Below, piece after piece: positions 1 through 11,870 of a stretch of DNA of 64,000 bases. The DNA comes from Aquabacterium sp. CECT 9606. GTDB taxonomy: Bacteria; Pseudomonadota; Gammaproteobacteria; Burkholderiales; Burkholderiaceae_C. The stretch spans positions 124,001-188,000 of the forward strand of contig NZ_CAKKNB010000002.1 of the NCBI RefSeq assembly GCF_918741295.1, given 5' to 3'. Every line of letters begins with the position of its first letter. Position 1 is the first letter of the stretch. The notes under the pieces were generated by a model that worked only from the letters and a program-made list of their open reading frames with translations, had not been told where the DNA came from and ran no database searches. The translations under genes and the position numbers were made by a program.

Positions 1-901
1 GGAAGTGGGTGGCGACGAAGGTGCCGCGCAGGTGGCCAAGCTGTGGCGCCAGCAAGGCATCAAGCTTGATTTCTTACTGGACGAAGGCTTGGTGATCACG
101 CACGGCCTGGTGCCTGGCGTGAAGGCGCCGGTGGCCTTGGTGGGCCTGTCGCAAAAGGGCTACCTCACGCTCAAGCTCACCGCCAAGGGGCAACCGGGCC
201 ACTCCAGCCAACCGCCCAAGCGGCATGCGATCGGGGTGCTGGCCGAGGCCTTGCAGCGCCTGGAGGCCCATCCCTTGCCCGGCCGCCTGGAAGGCCTGCC
301 CCGCGAAATGATGGAGTCGGTGGCGGCCGAGGCGAGCGGCCCGATGCGCGTGGTGTTGAGCAATCTGTGGCTGACGCGGCCTTTGGTTGAGCGCGAACTG
401 GCCAAGACACCGGCTGCTGATGCCATGCTGCGCACCACGGCCGTGCCGACCATCTTGAACGCCGGTGAGTTGGAGAACGTGGTACCGGGGTTGGCGTCGG
501 CCACCATCAATTACCGGCTGCTGCCGGGCAACACCAGCCAGGATGTGATCCAGCACGTGCAGCAGGTGGTTGAAGGCCTGAACGTGAGTGTTGAGCGCCA
601 GCCCAAGGGTGCGGAGGCCGCGCCGGTTTCCAGCACCGATTCAAAAGCGTATCGGGCTTTGGCGCGCAGCTTGCGCGAGTTGCAGCCGGGCACGGTGGTG
701 GCGCCGGGGTTGCTGATCGGGGGCACGGATTCGATTCACTTCGCGGACTTGGCAGAGACCATCCTGCGCTTTCGGCCCATTCATGCCACGGCCCAGGACT
801 TGCCGCGCCTTCATGGCACGAATGAGCGCATTGGTGTGGCGCAGTATGCCGAGATGATTCAGTTTTATGAGCGGCTGCTGCGGAATGTCAACAAGCGTTG
901 A
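1..901 (+). CDS. M20-family metallopeptidase (carboxypeptidase PM20D1/CPG2-like), 5' truncated by window edge
   Basis: Open frame from window start to stop at 901; motifs GQPGHSSQP, GGTDSIHF and LHGTNERI typical of M20 peptidases. Confidence 0.85.
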   Translation, partial: EVGGDEGAAQVAKLWRQQGIKLDFLLDEGLVITHGLVPGVKAPVALVGLSQKGYLTLKLTAKGQPGHSSQPPKRHAIGVLAEALQRLEAHPLPGRLEGLPREMMESVAAEASGPMRVVLSNLWLTRPLVERELAKTPAADAMLRTTAVPTILNAGELENVVPGLASATINYRLLPGNTSQDVIQHVQQVVEGLNVSVERQPKGAEAAPVSSTDSKAYRALARSLRELQPGTVVAPGLLIGGTDSIHFADLAETILRFRPIHATAQDLPRLHGTNERIGVAQYAEMIQFYERLLRNVNKR

Positions 902-968
902 ATCGAACTGAACGTGCAGCTGACCGCGGCTGGCCCACGGCGCTCGTTATCGGCGCCAAACTTTATGC

Positions 969-1067
969 GTCGAATATTGTAGACAATTTCGACACGTCAA
1001 GGCAATATGTTGAACACTTCGACATGCCCCAAGGATGTGTCGAGTGAAATGCATTTTCTCGACACAT
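969..1067. promoter_or_regulatory. Operator-like inverted repeat cluster upstream of fic
   Basis: Near-perfect inverted repeat GTCGAATATTGT-AG-ACAATTTCGAC (969-993) and perfect 10-bp inverted repeat ATGTGTCGAG(1035-1044)...CTCGACACAT(1058-1067) overlapping the start codon; TCGACA core recurs between them. Confidence 0.55.
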
Positions 1068-2160
1068 GGCATTCGACACCCAAACCCCATACAACACGCT
1101 TCCTGACCTGCCCCCTGTGGGTGACATTGAAACGCGCGCCGTGCTCAAGGCTTGCATTGAAGCTCGCGCCGCCGTCGCCGAGGCCAAGGCAGCCGGCCTG
1201 CTCGTCCCCAACCAGGGCGTGCTGATCAACAGCATCCCTTTGCTCGAAGCCCAGGCCAGCAGCGAGATCGAGAACATCGTCACCACGACAGACCAGATGT
1301 TCCTGTTCGATGGCGCCAGCGAGTCCGAAGCCGACCCCGCGACCAAAGAGGCGCTTCGGTATCGCGCCGCACTCTGGCAAGGCTTCCAGCAACTCAAAGA
1401 CCGCCCGCTAACCACCAACACGGCAGTCCAGATCTGCCGCGCCATCAAAGGCGTTGAGCTCGACATCCGCAAGACCCCTGGCACCACCTTGCGTAACGAA
1501 CGCACTGGCGAGACCATATACACCCCGCCGGAAGGCGAAGCTCTGCTGCGCGACAAGCTGGCCAATTGGGAGCAGTTCATGCACGGTGCCCTGGCCGGTA
1601 CCGATGCGCTGGACCCATTGGTGCGCATGGCCATCGGGCACTACCAATTCGAAGCCATCCACCCCTTTGTAGACGGCAATGGCCGCACGGGGCGCGTACT
1701 CAACCTGTTGTACCTGGTTGACCAAGGCCTGCTGGACATTCCCGTGCTGTACCTGAGCCGTCACATCATCCGCAACAAGGCTGACTACTACAACGGCCTG
1801 CTGGCCGTGACCACCGATGGCGCGTGGGAGCCGTGGATTCTGTACATGCTGCGCGGCGTGGCTGATACGGCCCGCTGGACCACACGCAAAATCGTGGCAC
1901 TGCGATCACAGATCGAAGAGACCGCCGAGCGCATGCGCACGCAAGCGCCTCAGATCTACAGTCGCGAGTTGGCTGAACTGATCTTCGTGCGGCCGTATTG
2001 CCGCATTGCCCATCTGGTCGAGGCGGGCCTGGGCCACCGCCAGACCGCAAGCGTGCACCTCAAGCAACTCGTGGCCATCGGTATCCTTCGAGAACACAAA
2101 TTAGGGCGGGAGAAGCTGTTCCTTAATCCCAGCTTCATCGAGTTGCTCAAACAGGATTGA
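1066..2160 (+). CDS. Fic-family protein (probable AMP transferase) with C-terminal winged-helix-like region
   Basis: Fic motif HPFVDGNGRTGR; N-terminal inhibitory-type motif SSEIEN (S/T-x3-E-G/N). Confidence 0.93.
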   Translation: MAFDTQTPYNTLPDLPPVGDIETRAVLKACIEARAAVAEAKAAGLLVPNQGVLINSIPLLEAQASSEIENIVTTTDQMFLFDGASESEADPATKEALRYRAALWQGFQQLKDRPLTTNTAVQICRAIKGVELDIRKTPGTTLRNERTGETIYTPPEGEALLRDKLANWEQFMHGALAGTDALDPLVRMAIGHYQFEAIHPFVDGNGRTGRVLNLLYLVDQGLLDIPVLYLSRHIIRNKADYYNGLLAVTTDGAWEPWILYMLRGVADTARWTTRKIVALRSQIEETAERMRTQAPQIYSRELAELIFVRPYCRIAHLVEAGLGHRQTASVHLKQLVAIGILREHKLGREKLFLNPSFIELLKQD

Positions 2161-2509
2161 ACGGTCACGCCATGCAGCACCCCTTCTTCACAGGTCCGCA
2201 AGAGCACTTCTTTCGGCCTTTGACACACGGATGTTGCGGCCGACACCAAATTGAGTCAAAACGCTGGGCCATCCCATGAAGCTGTGAGCCGCCCATTTGG
2301 ACACGCCAATGAGTGCTCAAGCGGGTTTGCATTGATCGGGCTGGCTCAAAGAGCCGTCGGCACACTGGCTCATCCTTCGCTCGGCGCCAACACGCGCAGG
2401 CACTTGCTGGCGCGAGACAGAGGATCGCCACCGGCGGAACGGGCAGTTGGGGGCGAGGTGTCCCTGACACCCTGCGCGCGGCATCAGAACGTTGCGCAGG
2501 CCCCCTTCC

Positions 2510-3610
2510 TCACGCGCGGCTGGATCTGCGCAAACGGTGTAGCCCGATGGAGGCCAAACCAACCAACATCAAAGCAAGAGTCTCCGGCTCCGGGACGGCC
2601 TGTACCGCATTGAATCCTGCAATTTGTTCGCCAACATAGGATCCCACCGAATCATTCAGAACGTTGCCGATCGGTTTCTGCTCCGCGGTTGGGTCTACCA
2701 AGCCCTCATTATCAAAGTTGCCCAAGTACTTGAAGAACTGGTATCGAACCACGACCGACGGGTCACCTTTCAGATCCAATGACTTGGAGACCTCATCGAC
2801 TTTGCCTGGTTGCAGCACTTGCCACTCAATCTCAGTCTCCGGCATGTCATCAAGTGCAGCGACATCATCATTCTGGAATGCATGGTGCCCGCCCATCAAA
2901 TCGTTGAGGCCCACGTTCTCGGGCAAGGTGGTCTGAACGATCTTGACCCAGTAAGCATTGTTTTGTGGAACAACCGGATCGACTTGCTGGGCCTTGATGA
3001 CCGCAACCACCGGTGCAGCTGGTTGAGCTGGGGCGGGCGGTGGAGGCGGTGTGAAGGTCACTGATGGGATCGCCACATTCGCGGCAACCAGTGCCCCAGG
3101 CGCAGCCCCCTCGACAAGCCAGCTGTAGGTGGTCTTGGTGGGTGAGCCAAGCGTACTCACCCCAAAGTGGTCACAAGGCACATTCGGATAACCGACATTT
3201 CCGAATTTCCAGCAGCTTTCGCCAGGCGTATTGAAGACGCCCGAGGCCGTGGCGGCGGACCACACGCCATTGGTAAAATTGGCAAGGTAAGTCACCTTGG
3301 CACCAATGACATTGCCCACACCATCCTGCAAGTCGCTCACCGCAGGCAAGCCATAGCGTTCGACATCTCCAGGCGATGGCGTTCCGAAGTTGCGGTTCAG
3401 ACCAAACACATCGGTGATCTCACTCTTCGTGATGCCCTCAAGTTCGATGACGAAGCCGTGCGCCGTTATGCCGGTGTCGTTCACCGCGTCGAAGTTGGCC
3501 AGGGATCCGAACGTTGGCGTTGCATGTGACAGCAACGGGGTGGACAGAAATGCAAGTGCAAGTGCAAGTGCAGATGCAGATGCAGATGCAGATGCAGATG
3601 GTCTGAACAT
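2510..3610 (-). CDS. PEP-CTERM sorting-domain protein
   Basis: C-terminus VPEPETLALMLVGLASIGLHRLRRSSRA; signal peptide; start at 3610 with GGAGAA upstream, or alternative ORF start 3649. Confidence 0.85.
   Translation of the reverse strand: MFRPSASASASASALALALAFLSTPLLSHATPTFGSLANFDAVNDTGITAHGFVIELEGITKSEITDVFGLNRNFGTPSPGDVERYGLPAVSDLQDGVGNVIGAKVTYLANFTNGVWSAATASGVFNTPGESCWKFGNVGYPNVPCDHFGVSTLGSPTKTTYSWLVEGAAPGALVAANVAIPSVTFTPPPPPAPAQPAAPVVAVIKAQQVDPVVPQNNAYWVKIVQTTLPENVGLNDLMGGHHAFQNDDVAALDDMPETEIEWQVLQPGKVDEVSKSLDLKGDPSVVVRYQFFKYLGNFDNEGLVDPTAEQKPIGNVLNDSVGSYVGEQIAGFNAVQAVPEPETLALMLVGLASIGLHRLRRSSRA
3551..3600 (-). repeat. Hexanucleotide tandem repeat (TGCAAG x3 then TGCAGA x5) inside signal-peptide coding sequence
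   Basis: Direct reading of the + strand; encodes (SA)5(LA)3 on the minus strand. Confidence 0.95.
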
Positions 3611-3781
3611 GCTGGTTCTCCAAGATCTCACACGCGTCTTCATCATCAACCTCGTGAACTTGTGACAACTTTGGAATAGTTACACCGTCGGCAAGCCCAG
3701 ATGTTGACGCACGTCAAATGCCAATTGCCTGGCTCTGCGGTCCTGCCTACTCATTCGCCGCGCACGTGCACTTCGCCAAGT

Positions 3782-3808
3782 AAAACGCCCGGCTATGCCG
3801 GGCGTTTT
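3782..3808 (-). terminator. Rho-independent (potentially bidirectional) terminator downstream of gyrB
   Basis: Perfect 12-bp arms AAAACGCCCGGC tat GCCGGGCGTTTT. Confidence 0.85.
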
Positions 3809-3846
3809 CTGTCGGAACCTTTCACTATCCGTGTCACCCGACAACG

Positions 3847-6483
<2,637 letters not shown>

Positions 6484-6495
6484 TCACAGGAGAAA

Positions 6496-7431
6496 TCAGG
6501 CGCGGCGGCCGGTCCTGACGCGCCAGGCCATCAAGCCCAAACCCAGGCCCATCAAGGCCCAGGTGCCGGGCTCAGGCACGAGCGTGCGGGTGGGCAACAC
6601 CGAGCCATAAGCGCTCATCAAGCCTGTGAAACCCACGGTCAGGGCCTGGTTGGAGGCATTTCGAACGTGGATGGAGAACGTGCGTTCCAGCAAGTTGGTG
6701 CCACTGGTGCCCAGGGATGAGCCATCAGCCACCACCACATCCGAAAATCCAATGGATTCGTACAAATTGACAGGCTCGCCACCGTCAAACACCTCGGATG
6801 CATCTGAATCGCCCCGCAGGGCAAACATGGTCAACTGAAAGCTGGCAGAGCCTGATGCCTTGATGCCCACCGGGTTCCAGGCGCGGTCTGCCAAGGTATT
6901 GGCATTGGCATTTGCCTGCAGGAGCAAGGTGCCGGTGAACACGGCATCTGTGTTGCGAGACAAGGTCCACTGGCTCGTCGCCGTGGCAGTCGACAGCAAA
7001 GAAGCCCCTTGGGGGACGGTGCGGTAAAAGCCGAAGGGCACATTGCTGAAAGTGGCTGCGTCGGCCGTCACTTGCGCTGAAAGGTTTCCGCCATCTTTGG
7101 AGGATTGGAGCAGGCCGGAGGTCAACGCCAGTTGGTCTTGCAACTTGGTGGTGTCCAGCAGGCTGCCGGCACCAAGGGTGGAAGTCCTCTGGTCTTGGAT
7201 CGAGGTCAGGTAGGTGCCGCTCAGGCGAGCGTCACCCGCCAGTACAACAGAGGTGTCGGCATCGATGAGTTTCAAGGATGGCGAGGTGAAATCGAACTTG
7301 TTGAGGTCGGTTAGCTTGACGCTGAAATTGGTGAGTTGTGCTTGCCCCGTCACGACTTGAGCTTGCGCCAGCTGAGGCCATGGGGCCAGTGCGGCCGCCA
7401 AGGCCACCGACAAAACATTGAACTTGGACAT
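6496..7431 (-). CDS. PEP-CTERM sorting-domain protein
   Basis: Signal peptide MSKFNVLSVALAAALAPWPQLAQA; C-terminus VPEPGTWALMGLGLGLMAWRVRTGRRA; GGGAG RBS. Confidence 0.88.
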   Translation of the reverse strand: MSKFNVLSVALAAALAPWPQLAQAQVVTGQAQLTNFSVKLTDLNKFDFTSPSLKLIDADTSVVLAGDARLSGTYLTSIQDQRTSTLGAGSLLDTTKLQDQLALTSGLLQSSKDGGNLSAQVTADAATFSNVPFGFYRTVPQGASLLSTATATSQWTLSRNTDAVFTGTLLLQANANANTLADRAWNPVGIKASGSASFQLTMFALRGDSDASEVFDGGEPVNLYESIGFSDVVVADGSSLGTSGTNLLERTFSIHVRNASNQALTVGFTGLMSAYGSVLPTRTLVPEPGTWALMGLGLGLMAWRVRTGRRA

Positions 7432-7516
7432 GACACTCCCTGATGCGTTTTGAATAACGTGCATTGAACGACATGACCCAAGTCTTTCTGAACCGGAGAA
7501 ACCCGGCATTCAAAAA

Positions 7517-8467
7517 TCAGCGGCGGCCCTTGGTCCGCCAAGCCATCAAGCCCAAGCCCAGCCCCATCAAAGCCCAAGAACTGGGTTCTGGCACCGTCGT
7601 GGCCTCCAACGTGGCGGCCGTGCCCACGCTCATGAACAACTGGCCGCTCAGTTCGCCCATGCTGGCATTGCTCAGCCTCACGCTGAAGCTGTTGCGGAAA
7701 CTGTCGCTCAGCAGATAGTCGGGGTCCAAGGACAAGCCCGAGGCATCCAGGATCTGCCGGGCACTGGCAAAAGCTTCGGCTGAATCACCAAAGGGCTCAC
7801 CATCGGCACCATCCGCGCTGAGCCGCACAGCGGTGAAGGCCAGCATCGTCAGTTGCACACCGTATTGACCACCCGCCATGTGCTGCACCAGGCTGCCTTG
7901 GGTCAACTGGCTCAAATCCACATGGGCCTGGACCTGGGTGGTGCCATCGATCACCAAGACCGTGTTGGGCGACAAGGTCCAGGCATGGTCACCGACCAGG
8001 GGCGAGGGCACCCCACTGTCATCCACGCTGGAGCCGTAGCCACTGACCACCCCGGTGGAGTCGACGTACAGCCACTCGCCGGCTTGCGCGCCAACACCGT
8101 TCAAGTCCTGGACGGTGCTGGCTTTGAGTTGGGAGTAAGCGGTGTAGGCCGTGCCTGACCCGCCCGCAGCCAACTCCCCGGATTGAGAGGTGACCGAGCC
8201 AATGGGTTGGGAGAACACATCGTTGCTCAAGACCACATGCTGAGCATCGTTGGGTTGGTAGTACCCGGCATAGGCACCCACTTGGTTGAAGCGCACCCAG
8301 GGCGTGACGCCATCGCTGGGGTCCAGGTCTTCCAGGTGATAGGACAAACCACTGATCCAGGCCGATCCCGTGCTCAGGACTGCATCGCTCTGGGCCCATC
8401 CCGGGGTGCACAGGGCCAGGGACATAGCCCCGGCCAGCCAGGCTGATTTCATCGTCATCATCTTCAT
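7517..8467 (-). CDS. PEP-CTERM sorting-domain protein
   Basis: Signal peptide near N-terminus; C-terminus VPEPSSWALMGLGLGLMAWRTKGRR; ORF extends to 8497 but MKMMTMK start preferred. Confidence 0.87.
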   Translation of the reverse strand: MKMMTMKSAWLAGAMSLALCTPGWAQSDAVLSTGSAWISGLSYHLEDLDPSDGVTPWVRFNQVGAYAGYYQPNDAQHVVLSNDVFSQPIGSVTSQSGELAAGGSGTAYTAYSQLKASTVQDLNGVGAQAGEWLYVDSTGVVSGYGSSVDDSGVPSPLVGDHAWTLSPNTVLVIDGTTQVQAHVDLSQLTQGSLVQHMAGGQYGVQLTMLAFTAVRLSADGADGEPFGDSAEAFASARQILDASGLSLDPDYLLSDSFRNSFSVRLSNASMGELSGQLFMSVGTAATLEATTVPEPSSWALMGLGLGLMAWRTKGRR

Positions 8468-8493
8468 CTTCCCCACCCCGGTATTCCAGATCC

Positions 8494-9618
8494 TCAAATC
8501 CGCATCGGCATCACGACGTATTTGAAGCCTTCGATCTCGGGGTTGGTGATCAAGGCCGAGCTGTTGCTGTCGTGCAGCGACACGGTCACCATGTCCTGGC
8601 TCATGTTGGCCAGCACGTCCATCAGGTAACCCACGTTGAAGCCGATCTCGAAGGCGTCACCGCCATAGTCGATCTCAAGCTCTTCCTTGGCCTCTTCCTG
8701 CTCGGCGTTACTCGATGCAATGCCCAGGGCGCCGGGCGACACGTTCAGGCGCACGCCCTTGAACTTCTCGCTGGTCAGGATGGCAGCGCGCTGCAAGCTG
8801 GACAACAAGGTGGCGCGGCCCAGGGTGATGTGGTTCTTGTGGTTCTTGGGGATGACGCGGTTGTAGTCGGGGAACTTGCCCTCGACCAGCTTGGTCACGA
8901 ACTCCAGACCACCGAAATTGAACTTGGCCTGGTTGCCAGCAAAGCGCATCTCGATCTGCTGCTCTTCTTCGGCTCCCTTGGGGTCGTCTTTCAGCAGGCG
9001 TTGCAGCTCGAGCACCGTCTTGCGCGGCAGGATGACTTCCTGCTTGGGCATCTCGACTTCGAGCGTGGCTTGCGCCAGTGCCAGTCGGTGGCCATCGGTG
9101 GCGACCAGGGTCAAGGTTTTGCCTTCGGCGACGAACAGGATGCCGTTGAGGTAGTAGCGGATGTCGTGCACCGCCATCGAAAAGTGCACCTGGCCGATCA
9201 GGCTTTTGAGCGTCTTTTGCGGCACGCTGAAAGCGGGGCCGAAATCGACGGCCTCTTGCACGAGGGGGAAGTCTTCGGCGGGCAAGGTCTGCAAGGTGAA
9301 GCGGCTCTTGCCGGCTTGCAGGGTCAACTTGGCCTGGTTGGCGGTGAGGGAGACGAGTTGGTCGCTGGGCAGGCTCTTGAGGATGTCGATCAGTTTCTTG
9401 GCCCCGACGGTGACGGCGTAGTTGCCATCGTCGCCATCGAGCTGGGCCGCGGTGCGGACTTGGATTTCGAGGTCGCTGGTGGTGAATTCGACGGAGCCGT
9501 CAGTCTTGCGGATCAGCACGTTTGCCAAGATGGGCAGAGTATGGCGACGTTCGACGATACCGGCAACCACCTGCAGGGCTGAGAGAACTTTTTCTTGAGC
9601 TGCTTTCAACACAATCAT
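8494..9618 (-). CDS. dnaN: DNA polymerase III beta sliding clamp
   Basis: MIVLKAAQEKVLSALQVVAGIVERRHTLPILANVLIRK...; position after dnaA. Confidence 0.98.
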   Translation of the reverse strand: MIVLKAAQEKVLSALQVVAGIVERRHTLPILANVLIRKTDGSVEFTTSDLEIQVRTAAQLDGDDGNYAVTVGAKKLIDILKSLPSDQLVSLTANQAKLTLQAGKSRFTLQTLPAEDFPLVQEAVDFGPAFSVPQKTLKSLIGQVHFSMAVHDIRYYLNGILFVAEGKTLTLVATDGHRLALAQATLEVEMPKQEVILPRKTVLELQRLLKDDPKGAEEEQQIEMRFAGNQAKFNFGGLEFVTKLVEGKFPDYNRVIPKNHKNHITLGRATLLSSLQRAAILTSEKFKGVRLNVSPGALGIASSNAEQEEAKEELEIDYGGDAFEIGFNVGYLMDVLANMSQDMVTVSLHDSNSSALITNPEIEGFKYVVMPMRI

Positions 9619-9864
9619 TTCAGTCTTTCAAATTGGTCGTCGTAGTAGAGGGCCGCATTTTTTGTGAACAACGCTATTTTGTCTTGTTCCATCAATGGTT
9701 TAGACCAATGACAAGCCTGTGGATGGCACCCGGCAACGTTTTGGGGACAACAGACAACAACTTTGGAAAAAGCCCAGGGCCTGTGGATAAGCAGGTGCTT
9801 GTCCTTTATTTATCCACAACCTTGTTGGCTTGACATTCTCCACTGCTTCGGCATCTGTTATTCG
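9619..9864. other. dnaA-dnaN intergenic region with DnaA boxes; candidate oriC (or part of it)
   Basis: Two consensus DnaA boxes: TGTGGATAA (9782-9790) and TTATCCACA (9810-9818), in a relatively AT-rich segment. Confidence 0.6.
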
Positions 9865-11400
9865 TCAGCCCTTCAGCGTCTGCTCGAGCACGTGCAATTG
9901 CTGGTTCAGTTCGGAGTCCTTGCCCCGCTCGCCACCGATCTTGCGCACCGCGTGCAGCACCGTGGTGTGGTCGCGGCCACCAAACAGTTCGCCGATCTCG
10001 GGCAGGCTTTTCTGCGTGAGCTCCTTGGCGAGGTACATGGCGATCTGGCGCGGGCGGGCGATGCTGGCCGGGCGCTTTTTGCTGTACATGTCGGCCACCT
10101 TGATCTTGTAGAAATCGGCCACCGTTTTCTGGATGTTCTCGACGCTGATCTGGCGGTTCTGGATGGACAGCAGGTCTTTCAGGGCCTCCCGGGCCAGGGC
10201 GATCGTGATCTCTTTGTGGTTGAACTTGGCGAAGGCCAGCACCTTGCGCAAGGCCCCTTCCAGTTCGCGCACATTGGCGCGCACATTCTTGGCGATGAAG
10301 AAGGCCACGTCTTCCGGCATGGTGATGGCCTCGACCTCGGCCTTCTTGATCAGGATGGCCACGCGCATTTCCAGCTCGGGCGGCTCGATGGCCACGGTGA
10401 GGCCGGCGTCGAAGCGGGACGTCAAACGCTCGTCGATGTTGACCAGGCCCTTGGGGTAGGTGTCGCTGGTCATGATGATGTGCGCCTTCTTGGCCAGCAG
10501 GGCCTCGAACGCGTTGAAGAACTCTTCCTGTGTGCGGTCCTTGCCCGCGAAGAACTGCACATCGTCGATCAGCAGCAGATCGAGGCTGTGGTACTTGGCC
10601 TTGAGCTCGTCGAACGTTTTGCGCTGGTAGTTCTTGACCACATCGCTGATGAACTGCTCGGCGTGCAGGTAGAGGATGCGCGCGTCGGGCTTGTCGGCCA
10701 GCAAGGCGTTGCCCACGGCGTTCATCAGGTGGGTCTTGCCCAGGCCCACGCCACCATAGATGAACAGCGGGTTGTACATGTGGCCGGGGGCGCCGGCCAC
10801 GTGCAGCGCGGCGGTGCGGGCCATCTGGTTGGCGCGGCCGGGCACGAGCGTGTCGAAGGTGAGGGCGGGGTTCAGGCCCATGACCTGCGGGTGGGCGCGG
10901 TGGCCATTGCCCTGATGGTGTTCCGGAGCGCGCTGAGGCTGTTGATAACCTTGGCCCGGGCTGTAGCTGGCGGGCCCCTGCGGGATGTTGGCCGAGGGGC
11001 CGTTGTAGGCTTGATAAGCGCCTGGATGGGCATTGGCCGGCAGGCTCAGTCCGCCAGGGTTGCCCATGCCCGGCATGGGCATGGCCGGGCGCGGCACGGC
11101 GGCACGCACCGCCAGGGCCAGGTCGATCTTGACCGGGCCGCCGGTCAGCTCGCCGACGATGCTCTCCAGCCGGGCGCTGTATTGGGTGCGGATCCAGTCG
11201 AGCATGAAGCGGTTGGCCACGCGCACGCTGACCACGGTGTGGCCGTCTTGCAGGCTGACGTCGGCCGGAGGCAGGGGCCGGATCCAGGTGTTGAACTGCT
11301 GTTCGGGCAGCTCGGTGGCCAGGCGCTCGCAACTGCGTTGCCACAGACTCGACAGGTCGGCGGAGGGGTGGCTGGCGGCGCTGGATTCAAACGCACTCAT
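9865..11400 (-). CDS. dnaA: Chromosomal replication initiator protein DnaA
   Basis: Walker [20 protein letters not shown]; DnaA signature [11 protein letters not shown]; start MSAFESS. Confidence 0.98.
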   Translation of the reverse strand: MSAFESSAASHPSADLSSLWQRSCERLATELPEQQFNTWIRPLPPADVSLQDGHTVVSVRVANRFMLDWIRTQYSARLESIVGELTGGPVKIDLALAVRAAVPRPAMPMPGMGNPGGLSLPANAHPGAYQAYNGPSANIPQGPASYSPGQGYQQPQRAPEHHQGNGHRAHPQVMGLNPALTFDTLVPGRANQMARTAALHVAGAPGHMYNPLFIYGGVGLGKTHLMNAVGNALLADKPDARILYLHAEQFISDVVKNYQRKTFDELKAKYHSLDLLLIDDVQFFAGKDRTQEEFFNAFEALLAKKAHIIMTSDTYPKGLVNIDERLTSRFDAGLTVAIEPPELEMRVAILIKKAEVEAITMPEDVAFFIAKNVRANVRELEGALRKVLAFAKFNHKEITIALAREALKDLLSIQNRQISVENIQKTVADFYKIKVADMYSKKRPASIARPRQIAMYLAKELTQKSLPEIGELFGGRDHTTVLHAVRKIGGERGKDSELNQQLHVLEQTLKG

Positions 11401-11403
11401 GGG

Positions 11404-11472
11404 TGTGGACAAGTCCTGAAGTGGGCCGGCAATTCTAAGGTGACCGGGGGCTTCCAACACAGGTTATCCACA
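11404..11472. promoter_or_regulatory. DnaA boxes upstream of dnaA
   Basis: Consensus TTATCCACA at 11464-11472 and one-mismatch TGTGGACAA at 11404-11412. Confidence 0.6.
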
Positions 11473-11525
11473 GATTTTTACCCAGGGTTGTCCAGGTGGG
11501 GCGCCGCACCCCTGGGCTTGGGGCA

Positions 11526-11554
11526 TTGACCAAAGCCTCAAGTTTTGCTGTAAT
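11526..11554 (+). promoter_or_regulatory. Putative sigma70 promoter of rpmH operon
   Basis: TTGACC - 17 bp - TGTAAT upstream of rpmH. Confidence 0.5.
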
Positions 11555-11650
11555 CGCGGGTTCGACCGGCCACAGGCTGGAAATCCTTGCGCGGCAATTG
11601 CATCGCCAAGGTAAAAAACTTGCAAATTAATTGCAGAAGAAGGATTGATC

Positions 11651-11785
11651 ATGAAGCGTACTTACCAGCCCTCCAAGACCCGCCGCGCCCGCACCCACGG
11701 TTTCCTGGTCCGCATGAAGACCAAGGGTGGCCGCAAGGTCATCAACGCACGCCGCGCCAAGGGCCGCGCTCGTCTGGCCGTCTGA
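11651..11785 (+). CDS. rpmH: 50S ribosomal protein L34
   Basis: [44 protein letters not shown]; 44 aa, below the ORF-track cutoff. Confidence 0.98.
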   Translation: MKRTYQPSKTRRARTHGFLVRMKTKGGRKVINARRAKGRARLAV

Positions 11786-11870
11786 GTTTGCTGGTCTGAT
11801 CCCGGCAACTGATCCGACACCTGGGCCGCATGCGCGCATGCAGGCCCGATGGCTTGGCCGTTAGACCGCC

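Noticed and set aside
2165-2639. Short ORFs between fic and the first PEP-CTERM gene
   Set aside because: No RBS or domain support; region probably intergenic with only a weak GGTGTC/GACACC hairpin.
9763-11529. 588-aa + strand ORF opposite dnaA, and 9806..11344 minus out-of-frame ORF
   Set aside because: Overlap dnaA completely with no recognisable motifs.
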